From NCBI GenBank assembly GCA_034096865.1, contig JAWQFJ010016789.1, positions 1 to 12,571 on the forward strand: a stretch of 12,571 nt of DNA, in the 5' to 3' direction. Below, in pieces: positions 1-7,905 of this stretch. Position 1 is the stretch's first letter. Each line of letters starts with the position of its first letter. Source of the DNA: Theodoxus fluviatilis. Lineage: Eukaryota > Mollusca > Gastropoda > Cycloneritida > Neritidae. Below the pieces are notes generated by a model that was not told where the DNA came from, did no database searches, and was given only the letters and a program-made list of their open reading frames with translations. Both the position numbers and the translations under genes were made by a program.

Positions 1-37
<37 letters not shown>

Positions 38-138
38 GAGAGGAGAGAGAAGAGGGGGGGGAGGGGAGCTGGGAAAAGAGGAGGAAGGGAAGAGAGAATG
101 AGAGTAAGAGGGTGGGTGGGAGAGAGATCGAGAGAGAG

Positions 139-197
<59 letters not shown>

Positions 198-213
198 CAG
201 AGAGAGTGAGAGT
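1..213. repeat. (GA)n microsatellite
   Basis: Almost uninterrupted AG dinucleotide repeat at the left edge. Short G-rich interruptions lie at about 50-125, and GATC or ACAG variants appear near 127-200. One strand is pure purine, which can favour triplex (H-DNA) structures. No gene is visible. The tract continues to the window edge, so its full length is unknown. Confidence 0.95.
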
Positions 214-315
214 AGCCATAAGTACTGATCAAAAGATCAGATAAAGGCCTCGCAGCCTAAGACATCTGAGGACATATCTATCTAAATTAATTCTCCTATA
301 AACTGTCCTCGCAAA

Positions 316-440
316 TGACGTCACGTTATTGATGACGTCGCACATGTTGGAATTTCGCCATCCCCAGGTGTTTCGAAATTCTGCTGGCATATAGGATCGA
401 AATTGTACTTGCAAATGACGTCATGCTATTAATGACGTCA
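316..440. promoter_or_regulatory. Cluster of four CRE-like TGACGTCA sites
   Basis: Perfect TGACGTCA palindromes lie at 316-323, 416-423 and 433-440, and a one-base variant (TGACGTCG) at 333-340. The consensus is the known CREB/ATF binding element. The sites form two pairs, 17 bp apart within a pair and 100 bp apart between pairs, because the surrounding block is duplicated. Whether they are used as enhancers is not shown. They may simply be part of a dispersed repeat, and no gene start is recognised nearby. Confidence 0.35.
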
Positions 441-636
441 AATTTGGCTTTTCCGTCAATTGTCATTTCAATAATTTTTAGAGAGGTGCTTCGATTATAC
501 GACCTTAAAAAAACCACTTTCTCTTCAAGCCTCGATTCTGAAAATTTGATACATTCAATCGGACCTAACTTCCAGTTAGTGTGCAAAATCTCAAGGAAAT
601 CCGTCCAGTAGTTTTTGAGATATAAGCCGTGGAGAC

Positions 637-681
637 GGGACAGACAGACAGACACACACACACACAGACAGACAGACAGAT
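637..681. repeat. (ACAG)n/(AC)n microsatellite tail
   Basis: An ACAG tetranucleotide run, an AC dinucleotide run and a second ACAG run are directly adjacent. They sit at the end of the dispersed repeat and resemble a microsatellite tail of a retroposed element. Confidence 0.8.
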
Positions 682-737
682 AAAGTCTGTAGGACCTCCA
701 GTAAACCTGGAGGGATAAATTTGCAATGGATCTCATG

Positions 738-999
738 CACACATCGAGGCTCTGGGAGTTACTTCCCTTGTTTGTGGGACAAGCCCGGGCATCTTTCAGA
801 ATGCCGAGTAACAAGCGCTGTGCTTGGGGACAAAGTTAAACGGATGATAGATACCCTGAACGCTGTGTTGGCGTCAAATTCATTCCATTTGTGAAACTGG
901 GAAAGTATATGTACCATCTAGATCGTTGCCTTCGCTGGTTAAAAGCCTGCAATCGCCCAGCGAACTAGCTGAACGTCGACACAATCACGTGGCACTGTT
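738..999 (+). repeat. Left arm of long inverted repeat
   Basis: This arm pairs base for base with 2123-2384: a position x matches 3122 minus x. I count five differences, all substitutions. The + strand carries an open frame ending at the TGA at about 891-893; the same frame is present in the opposite arm on the minus strand. The peptide is not recognised as a known domain. Confidence 0.93.
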
Positions 1000-1154
1000 C
1001 AGTTGTAGTTGTACATTTGCCTTACACAGTGCTCGAAGTGGAGCGCCTAATGTAACAGGTTGTTGTGATATGTTTCTACCCGCAAATACACAGCAAATCA
1101 TTCAGGTGTTGTGATACGTAATCCCTGGTCAACAGGTGTTTACACGTAAATTGC

Positions 1155-1397
1155 CGCATTGCGTGTCTGTGACTGTCTCCCTGGCCTGTGTTGTGTGGTG
1201 TGTAGCTGGTCTGTGACTCACTGACTGTCTCCTTGTGTTGTGTGGTGCGTAGGTCTGTGACTGTCTCTATAAGTTGTGTAGGTCTGTGACTGTCTGTCTC
1301 CATGTTTTGTGTGGTGTGTAGGTCTGTGACTGTCTGTCTCCATGTGTCGTGTGGTGTGTAGGTCTGTGACTGTCTGTCTCCATGTGTTGTGTGGTGT
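1155..1397. repeat. Minisatellite array, left inner arm
   Basis: Tandem units of about 40 bp read GTGTGTAGGTCTGTGACTGT followed by CTGTCTCCATGTG-type sequence. At least three 40-bp units are near perfect (about 1273-1395), with more degenerate units before them. The same unit occurs in inverted orientation at 1417-1737. The frames through it are repeat translation, not genes. Confidence 0.9.
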
Positions 1398-1416
1398 GGC
1401 TGAAACTACAAAATTA

Positions 1417-1737
1417 AACACAACACATAGAGACAGTCACAGACCTACACACCACACAACACAAGGAGACAGTCACAGACCTACACACCACAACACATGG
1501 AGACAGTCACAGACCTACACACAACACATGGAGACAGTCACAGTCCTACACACCACAACACATGGAGACAGTCACAGACCTACACACCACAGAACACATG
1601 GAGACAGTCACAGACCTACACACCACAGAACACATGGAGACAGTCACAGACCTACACACCACTAAACACAGAGAGACAGACAGTCACAGACCTACACACC
1701 ACACAACACAGAGAGACAGACAGTCACAGACCTACAC
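1417..1737. repeat. Minisatellite array, right inner arm (inverted)
   Basis: Tandem 34-40-bp units of the type CACATGGAGACAGTCACAGA plus CCTACACACCAC, reverse complementary to the array at 1155-1397. The arrays are separated by only about 19 bp (1398-1416). The two could fold into a long cruciform. Several overlapping open frames of 83-107 codons are translations of this repeat and have no coding merit. Confidence 0.9.
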
Positions 1738-2122
1738 ATCATTTTTGAAGTGCTGCAAGAACAAAACAAACAAACGAAATGCTTTTCCCCCTTACTCTGA
1801 TTATTCCTTGTTTCGGAGACGACTGTGATTTTGACTTTTGAGTAGGCCTACACGAACACACAAGCTCAATACAGCCAAAGATTGTGTAACCTATAATCTT
1901 TGATACAGCCGGCAACAAGTTCGCCAGGCGGGACAGTGAAATAGATCTATTTCACTCAGACTGTCGATCAATGTAGGGCAACACACTTACTTTTTAAATC
2001 AGTGATTGATTAAATCATCATATTTTTGTGACACTGAGACCAGACCATCAAAACAATTAGCACTAGGCCTTGAATCAAATCGTCGTACGAGATCTTACGT
2101 TGCTGCAAATGTACAGCACGAC

Positions 2123-2384
2123 AACAGTGCCACGTGATTGTGTCTACGTTCAGCTAGTTCGCTGGGCGATTGCAGGCTTTTAACCAGCGAAGGCAACGAT
2201 CTAGATGGCACATATACTTTCCCGGTTTCACAAATGGAATGACTTTGACGACAACACAGCGTTCAGGGTATCTATCATCCGTTTAACTTTGTCCCCAAGC
2301 ACAGCGCTTGTTACTCGGCATTCTGAAAGATGCCCGGGCTTGTCCCACAAACAAGGGAAGTAACTCCCAGAGCCTCGATGTGTG
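2123..2384 (-). repeat. Right arm of long inverted repeat
   Basis: Reverse complement of 738-999. On the minus strand an open frame runs from about 2521 to a stop near 2228. It enters the arm just after a sequence that looks like a splice acceptor (pyrimidine-rich stretch then ACAG, reading 2436 down to 2420). Because the other arm lacks that acceptor, the reading frame is more likely inherited with the repeat than a functional exon. Confidence 0.93.
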
Positions 2385-2429
2385 GATAAGGTCCATTTAC
2401 AAGTAAGTGTTTCAATCTGTAAACAGAAA

Positions 2430-3905
2430 AAGATAAGAGAATGGTTGGGGAGTGGGAGGTTGGGGGTGGGCGGTGGGCAGAGGAGAACAGCAAGTTCTGA
2501 AAAGGAGTGTTTTGTTAGCACATTGAGATCACCATCAGAAGATGACAGTAAGGCAGACTGAATGAACTATAGTTACTTCTGTTCTCAAGTTCCATGACAA
2601 TTTATAGCTGTGCAATTTTATTCCAGAATGCCATACATTTGTGAAGTTTCCTAGACAGTTTTGAGTTGGTTCATGTTTAATTGTTTACATGGCATTACTG
2701 TATTCTAGTCAGCTTGATTGTTTTTTATGACTACTCAATATTGCAGAGGTTATGATCTCTTACCTGGTGAGATTCTAGGGTGAATTTTGTTTTGCCAATC
2801 TGAATTTAATTTTGTAGTTTCAGCCAGTGTTGAATCTAATCTTGTTTTGTTTTTGTGAAGAAAAAGTTTGATGTTTTGTTTCTTTTTCTGTTTTCTAGTC
2901 GGGTCTTTAAATTCAAAGCTGATTTTAATCCTTGCAAAATACATCGCATACTATATACTCTTCAATAAAGACATTTTGAGTATATGCATTTGGAAACTGC
3001 ATTCACATTTTGTTTCATTTGTGTACAAAAGGCAGGCTGGTAAAAAGGTTTCAGGTTAGTAACTTTATTGTCCAACTAGCCCAGTAGGCTAGTAAGCCTA
3101 AATTTACTTTTGAACACCCCTGCATAGGCATAGATTAGTATAACATACTACAACTTAACATAGCACAGCACTGCATGGAATTCAAAAGATTTGGGTTTAC
3201 TAGCCCATAGGGCTAGGTGGACACTAAAGTTACTGGCCTGCAAGCTTTTTGTCTAGCTCCATTTGTAGTGTTGGTTTTCTTTTATGCCACCTGTAACCAC
3301 TTCATCCTAATGAGTGTGTGTGGTGGCCAAAATTCTTCATTGATTCATGGCTTTGTCATTTCCTCACAGAGAAAACCCCACTACCAACCAACCATCCAAC
3401 CAAACAAATCACTTTCATTAAAAAAACTAGAGTGTGTAACTGTTGCAGTCAGTTGTGTGAGAAATGTCAACAAATATTTCACAGACAAGGACAACAACTT
3501 ACTCAAACACTGCTGGAAAATGTCCACGTGTTTGGTATACAAATAACACCTGCACCATTTGCTCTAAAAATTTCTAGAAGATTCAATAAGGATTACAAAT
3601 GTTGATCGAATGCATCCGAAAACTGTCCCAACATCTGTGTACATATTACTCATGTTATCCTGTGCTATGATCATGATGTGCTATGGCTTGCTGTCACTAG
3701 GCGTTTGGCGTGATGTCAGATGATAGCTGGCGTATGAGAAATCATGTAATCAGTGTCATGATTGCACAACTGTGTTCACAGTATTATTTATGTCAAGTGT
3801 TGAAGTGATGATGTTATAGAACAAAAAGTTAACGAACACAAAGACAGCAACTGAGCAAGTTCTTTGCAAGCAAATAAAAAAATATACATCCGTTGGACTA
3901 TGCAA
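2430..3905. other. Non-coding stretch, no gene seen
   Basis: AT-rich sequence with many stops in all frames. The longest open frames (up to 109 codons at 3217-3546 on the + strand) show no recognisable domain or biased composition. It contains two related short palindromes at 3075-3093 and 3199-3216 and an AACC-rich patch near 3380-3410. I see no exon, RNA gene or mobile-element coding region here. Confidence 0.6.
3075..3216. repeat. Segment bounded by paired ACTAGCCC palindromes
   Basis: ACTAGCC...GGCTAGT (3075-3093) and CTAGCCC-ATA-GGGCTAG (3200-3216) are 7-bp stem palindromes of closely related sequence, 125 bp apart. Because each is self-complementary, the pair reads both as direct and as inverted repeats. 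This could be a small non-autonomous element, but no target duplication is evident. Confidence 0.35.
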
Positions 3906-3919
3906 GCTAGATGTCAGGA

Positions 3920-3948
3920 GGTGGTGGTGGTGGTGGTGGTGGTGGTGG

Positions 3949-4029
<81 letters not shown>
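3920..4029. repeat. (GGT)10 (GAT)26 compound trinucleotide microsatellite
   Basis: Ten GGT units run directly into about 26 GAT units. The poly-His, poly-Ser, poly-Val/Met and poly-Ile frames on both strands are translations of this repeat and should not be called genes. Confidence 0.97.
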
Positions 4030-4030
<1 letters not shown>

Positions 4031-4503
4031 GACAGGGGGATCGAGGAGGACGACGACGACATTGAATGATTGATGGCGGTAGAGACGAGGAGATGCATGG
4101 ATCATGGAGGTAATCGAGTGTCTGGGTGATTATGTGAAAACTGATTAAGTGATTACACATCTACAGTTACAGTACCGTCCAACCAACACACTCACTGAGG
4201 TTATCGGCACAGCCAACTTCACAATCACTGTTCTCCAGAGAAACGTCCTACCTGCAGCCTCTCCGTGAATGATCGTTTCACCAATTCGCAGTGCGTTTCC
4301 GCGGTAGAGCACTACACGTTGGCCAACAGATAATTATTCGCACGCCGGAAACGAACCGCATTCCTAAACGGAAATCAAAACGCATCTTCATGATAAATTG
4401 GAATCAACAATGCCACCCAATCTTAATTTTAAAAATTGCGAGCTGAAACGGCTACGGAAAAACTAGTTTGATTACTTAGACCGTTTCGTGTTCGTTATTT
4501 TTA

Positions 4504-4664
4504 GAACGGGTTTTCCCGTTCGCTAGCTACAGTCTCCATCTTTCAAGGTCACATCAGAGACACTAGTATCTCTGGTCACATTACAGTTCCGGATGATCAC
4601 AGCTTTTGGATTAGCGCGTAGAACTAGTGCCTCTCGTGTCGCGCTACCAAGTACAACTATAAAA
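4504..4664 (+). promoter_or_regulatory. Possible promoter with TATAAAA box
   Basis: TATAAAA at 4658-4664 lies about 580 bp upstream of the presumed start codon. Before it are two GGTCACA direct repeats (about 4547-4553 and 4574-4580) and the relatively CpG-rich stretch. The first coding exon appears to begin at a splice acceptor (AG 5228-5229), so an upstream leader exon is expected, and this would be a plausible place for it. No transcript evidence is available and TATA-like strings are common in AT-rich DNA. Confidence 0.2.
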
Positions 4665-5138
4665 TGAGGTAGGAAACATGTTATGCTTTTATGAGACTCA
4701 AAAACAAGAGGCAGTTGCTAATGTAAATGTCAGACAGCGTGACGGCGTGATATTAAGGTCGAATATATACGAAACGTCACTTAATGTTAATTACCCCAAT
4801 GCCGTATTCCGCTAATGACTGATTTGGTACTGATGTTGAATACCTCATTACCTGGGGCTTTTGATTATCTTTACTAAGCCCCAGAAAGACCAAAGCTACA
4901 ATTCAATTAGTGATCTGCTGTCTTTTAGTTGCACAGGAGAAACGACGGACAAACGTCCCAAAATGAAGTTTGTTGCATCATTACTTTCTAGCCTCTAGTC
5001 TAGCCTCTAGGCACTAGCCATTGCACAATACTCAATAGACGAGAATTGCACCCCTCTTGGCGAGAGTAGACCATTTAATTGGTATTATATAATTTATTAT
5101 CATTATGGCTTTCACCTCACTTTGCTGTGAATAGTCAT

Positions 5139-5187
5139 GTTGGGGAGATGAGGTGGGCCTATTCTTACCAGCAACCCACAAGGGTGG
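5139..5187 (-). repeat. SINE-like family fragment (head only), reverse orientation
   Basis: Its reverse complement reads as the head of the repeat seen at 11391-11583: a GTGGGTT...GGTAAGAATAGGCCCACC core followed by a TCTCCC-type block. About 49 bp is recognisable. It ends some 40 bp before the splice acceptor of the first coding exon. Confidence 0.55.
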
Positions 5188-5229
5188 AAGTTCTGACCAG
5201 GCTCAGTGATTGTTTCACTCTCTACACAG

Positions 5230-5356
5230 GTTGTCCTGGAAGGTGATGACTGTGGTGCTGGTGTCAGCACTGATGTCGGTGATGGCATTCTCCAAGTGTG
5301 GTCACGAGCGTTGCCATCGATCAAAGAGGTCAACATTGATAGAAATCATGGGCTCT
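5230..5356 (+). CDS. TNF receptor-like gene, first coding exon (signal peptide)
   Basis: The exon starts after the acceptor TCTCTACACAG (AG 5228-5229) and ends at a strong donor, GTAAGT at 5357-5362. Translation most likely starts at ATG 5246-5248, with G at -3 and A at +4. This leaves 16 nt of 5' UTR in the exon, and 37 codons end exactly at the donor (phase 0). The peptide begins MTVVLVSALMSVMAFS, a convincing short secretion signal with likely cleavage near residues 14-16. Residues 17-37 carry Cys18 and Cys23 and a furin-type RSKR at 25-28. The link to exon 8417-8774 rests on matching phase, on the signal peptide being what the receptor ectodomain needs, and on no other candidate being seen. 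An alternative is an unrelated secreted-protein exon. Upstream 5' UTR exon(s) are inferred, not seen. Confidence 0.72.
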
Positions 5357-5449
5357 GTAAGTAATTTTAGTAATGGACTTTGCCATTAAGACTCAGGTGC
5401 TGCCAATTCATTTGCAGTGCACAAGTGTGCCGTGACCAGCAGTGGGACC

Positions 5450-5485
5450 ATGATGATGATGATGATGATGACGATGACGATGAAT
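5450..5485. repeat. Short (GAT/GAC)n microsatellite
   Basis: About ten ATG/GAT units with two GAC interruptions. It is similar in kind to the longer GAT tract at 3950-4029 but short and impure. Confidence 0.85.
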
Positions 5486-5614
5486 GAAGTTTTCAGGTCT
5501 CTCAGCCTTTGTAGGCAATGGAACGCCATTGATCATGAAAATCTGCAGAGTTGATAAAAGTGAGAGCAAGTCAAGTGTTACAAGATTCCCTGATTACTTG
5601 CCTGTGACCAGTAG

Positions 5615-5674
5615 AGTAGGGAGACTTGGTGGGTGGGTCTGTTCTTAACCCCAACCCTTAGTGCCAGTGGGGCT
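5615..5674 (-). repeat. SINE-like family fragment, reverse orientation
   Basis: GTAGGGAGACTTGGTGGGT...GTTCTTAACCCCAACCC matches the reverse complement of the head block at about 11396-11437. It lacks the 3' hairpin half of the family. It appears to be a truncated or decayed copy in the antisense direction relative to the receptor gene. Confidence 0.55.
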
Positions 5675-5844
5675 GAGGGAATTTTAGGTTAGCAGTCGCT
5701 GCTGGGTATTTTTTAAATTCAGATTCTTGGTTGCCAAATCTGCCCATGTTTAGGTATGCTGCTGTTGTGTTGCAAGTTTCTCCTATGAGTAAGGGCTGTA
5801 TTCTCCAGTGCATTTATAAATGGGCACATGCTTTATCTCTAGCT

Positions 5845-6153
5845 GTATGTCTCTGTCTGTCTATCTGTGTGTCTGTCTGTGTGTTTGTCTGTATGTCTGT
5901 GTCTTTATGTCTGTGTGTCTGTATGTATGTGTGTCTGTATCTTTGTGTGTCTGTATGTCTGTGTCAGTATGTCTGTGTGTCTGCCTGTCTCTTTGTGTGT
6001 TGCTTGCTTGTGTGTGTGTGTGTGTGTGTGTGCATGCGCACACATGCATGCATGTGTATGTGTGTGCCTGTTTGTATGCCTGTCTGTCTGCCTGCCTGCC
6101 TGCCTGCCTGTCTGTCTGTCTGTCTGTCTGCATGTCTGCCAGTCTGTCTGCCA

Positions 6154-6185
<32 letters not shown>

Positions 6186-6333
6186 GCCTGCCTGCCTGCC
6201 TGTCTGTCTGTCTGTCTGTCTGCCAGTCTGCATGTCTGCCAGTCTGTCTGCCAGTCTGTCTGTCTGTCTGTCTGTCTGTCTGCCAGTCTGTCTGCCAGTC
6301 TATGTGTCTGTCTGTCTGCCAGTCTGTCTGCCA

Positions 6334-6369
<36 letters not shown>

Positions 6370-6421
6370 GCCAGTCTGTCTGCCAGTCTATGTGTCTGTC
6401 TGTCTGCCAGTCTGTCTGCCA

Positions 6422-6465
<44 letters not shown>

Positions 6466-6680
6466 GCCAGTCTGTCTGCCAGTCTATGTGTCTGTCTGTC
6501 TGCCAGTCTGTCTGCATGTCTGCATGTCTGCTTGCCTATCTTTGTGAGTGTATGTGTGGGCATATGTGTCTGCCTGCCTGTCCGTCTGTCTGCCTGTTTG
6601 CCTGTCTGCATGTCTGCCTGCCTGCATGTCTGCCTGCCTGCATGTCTGCCTGCCTGCATGTCTGCCTGCCTACCTGTCTC
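5845..6680. repeat. Large (TCTG)n array with TGCC and higher-order variants
   Basis: Over 800 bp is built from TCTG tetranucleotides with interspersed TGCC, CCAG and CATG variants, plus a (GT)n island at about 6010-6032. In the central part the variants recur in a fixed order: TCTATGTG markers at about 6299, 6387 and 6483, spaced 88 and 96 bp. This shows higher-order amplification. A pure 4-bp repeat without stops is open in every frame, which explains the 394-, 308-, 226- and 218-codon frames here. None is a gene. Confidence 0.95.
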
Positions 6681-6717
6681 AGATTTTTTTTCCTCTGTCA
6701 TTTTCCATCATTATGTG

Positions 6718-6741
6718 TGCATGTGTGTGTGTGTGTGTGTA

Positions 6742-6775
<34 letters not shown>

Positions 6776-6800
6776 ATTGTCAATGTGTGTGTCTGTCTGC
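6718..6800. repeat. (GT)n microsatellite
   Basis: TGTGTG dinucleotide run with a few interruptions, grading into TCTG/TGCC units at about 6790-6830. Confidence 0.9.
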
Positions 6801-6862
6801 CTGCCTGCCCACTGACCTGCCCACCTGCCTGTCATGTCTGTTTCAATCTGTTCCCTCTCCCT

Positions 6863-6893
6863 CCCCCCCACCCCCCCCCCCCCCCACCCCCCC
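6863..6893. repeat. Poly-C tract
   Basis: About 30 bases of C with two A interruptions, flanked by CCCT-rich sequence. It is one of three long C runs on this strand. Confidence 0.9.
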
Positions 6894-7399
6894 AACACTA
6901 CTAATGTTTTCTTGACTAATTTCCTCACCGTCTTCTCCACTCTCCCATTGTCAGCAGCAGCAGAAGTGGCAGCGCTGTAAAAGGGGAAAGGTTGTGGTTA
7001 TGGCAATATGGCAAGAGAAAAAAAGGGTTGGTGGATCGTACAAAACTTTCTAAAAATCAAGAACAGGCTAGAATGAACATAAATCAAGTTTCTCTTGTAC
7101 TGAATACATGCATTTTGAAATGTACACGGTGGATTCCCTGAATGCTCATTCATAGGGCAGAGAAAATGAGACAGCAGTTTGTTGTTTGCCATCAATTTCT
7201 TCTCTTTTTTTTCAATCATTTTTTTTCTATGACTGGGAAAACATTTCTGGAATCAGCTCCAAAAAATGAGGTTGGTCAGGTTACAGTAACCGCAACTTCT
7301 TTGGGGGCCTGTGTGTAAATTTTCACTGTCTTCATTATTATGGTTTTCATTGTCTTCATTGTTGTCACAATCTATGTGCTGATTTAATTATTGTTGGTC

Positions 7400-7620
7400 T
7401 CCTCCCCCTCCTCCTCCTCCTCCTCCCTCCCTCCTCATTCCTCATCCCGTCTCCCTACTCCTAGCTCATACCCTCCCTACCTCTCTCTCCTCCTCATCCC
7501 CTCCCTCCCTCCCTCCCTCCCTCCCTCCCTCCATCCCTCCCTCCCTCACCCATCCCCTCCCTCCCTCCCTCCCTCCCTCCCTCCCGCCCCTCCCTTCCTC
7601 TATCTCCCCTCCACACCCCC
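7400..7620. repeat. (CCT)n and (CCCT)n pyrimidine-rich array
   Basis: CTCC and CCCT units, with near-perfect CCCT runs at about 7499-7540 and 7556-7585. The strand is nearly pure pyrimidine. The frames through it are Pro/Ser/Leu repeats on the + strand and Gly/Arg/Glu repeats on the minus strand and are not genes. Confidence 0.92.
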
Positions 7621-7703
7621 CTATGCGTTGGGGGTTTAAGAATGTATGGACACACGACAGAGTCTCCCCCCCCCCCCCTCATCCCCGCCCCGCACCCCCC
7701 CTC

Positions 7704-7743
<40 letters not shown>

Positions 7744-7905
7744 CCCCCTCCGCCCCCCCCCCCCTCCCCCCCCCCCATACGAAAAGCATGACTTAGAATT
7801 AGCTTATAATAATCACTAGATTCTAGTGATTTTGTGACCTTAATGGCCCTTACAGAGCCTACAAAAGGATGATAGGGCAGTAAAAACACCACCATCCAGC
7901 CATCT
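7620..7905 (+). repeat. SINE-like family copy interrupted by poly-C
   Basis: Head block GCGTTGGGGGTTTAAGAAT...GAGTCTCC (7625-7668) and tail block TTAATGGCCCTTACAGAGCC...GGGCAGTAAAAAC with a CCATCC tail (about 7840-7902) match the copies at 10755-10960 and 11391-11583. About 110 bp of C-rich sequence (7666-7776) has replaced or expanded the middle at the TCTCCC point. This is the most diverged of the recognisable longer copies. Confidence 0.6.
7666..7776. repeat. Long poly-C tract
   Basis: C-rich run containing an uninterrupted stretch of about 35 C at 7705-7739, then C runs broken by single T or G. The complementary strand is G-rich with potential for G-quadruplex formation. Homopolymers this long are also prone to sequencing and assembly length errors. 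Confidence 0.93.

Larger units (their letters stand above)
229..718. repeat. Dispersed repeat with CRE-like boxes and (ACAG)n tail
   Basis: This non-coding stretch looks like a mobile-element remnant. It contains two copies of a roughly 30-bp block, at 311-340 and 411-440, offset by exactly 100 bp. A motif of the type AAATCCGTCCAGTAGTTTTT follows at about 596-615, leading into an (ACAG)n/(AC)n/(ACAG)n tract at about 637-681. Similar 'aaat-c-gt-cagtagtttttgag' ends followed by ACAG repeats are, as I recall, common in invertebrate non-LTR or derived repeats; that family link is from memory. A short hairpin closes the unit (CCTCCAG 695-701, CTGGAGG 707-713). The orientation is uncertain. The open frames here on either strand show no recognisable protein. 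Confidence 0.55.
719..2405. mobile_element. Nested foldback (long inverted repeat) element
   Basis: Two outer arms (738-999 and 2123-2384) are reverse complements over 262 bp with five mismatches and no gaps. Diverged homology continues outward to about 719 and 2405 and inward to about 1020 and 2101. Inside lies a second inverted pair of minisatellite arrays, at about 1155-1397 and 1417-1737. This inverted-arm-plus-internal-repeat layout resembles foldback or MITE-like DNA transposons. No transposase is present and I could not identify target-site duplications. It could instead be a local inverted duplication. Confidence 0.6.
4030..5229. other. Non-coding region upstream of the TNFR-like first coding exon
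   Basis: No coding frame is supported. The part from about 4240 to 4660 is visibly richer in CpG than its surroundings. It holds short palindromes: GAACGGG-TTTT-CCCGTTC at 4504-4521, and AGAGACACTAGTATCTCT at 4556-4573 flanked by two GGTCACA direct repeats. A 9-bp stem hairpin (CTGGGGCTT 4852-4860, AAGCCCCAG 4876-4884) and a duplicated CTAGCCTCTAG near 4989-5009 follow. A reverse-oriented fragment of the SINE-like family sits at 5139-5187. The region probably includes the 5' flank or 5' leader of the receptor gene. Confidence 0.5.

Noticed and set aside
1076..1828. Several 67-107-codon frames with repeating HTTQGDSHRPT-type peptides
   Set aside because: They are the translated 34-40-bp minisatellite, present in inverted orientation on both sides. 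A CRISPR array was also considered and rejected: there are no unique spacers between units and the context is eukaryotic.
3756..4160. Poly-His, poly-Ser, poly-Ile and poly-Met open frames
   Set aside because: Read-through of the GGT/GAT trinucleotide microsatellite in alternative frames. There is no domain outside the repeat.
5112..5336. 74-codon minus-strand frame over the first coding exon
   Set aside because: Shadow of the + strand exon. It has no signal, domain or splice support.
5418..5440. Possible extra exon after TTTGCAG in intron 1
   Set aside because: In phase 0 the frame meets TGA within six codons, so it cannot join exon 1 to exon 2.
5731..6915. 394-codon open frame rich in Cys, Leu, Ser and Val, with overlapping 308-, 226- and 218-codon frames on both strands
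   Set aside because: All are translations of a stop-free TCTG tetranucleotide array. Every frame is open at once, and the Cys-rich look is a repeat artefact, not a cysteine-rich protein.
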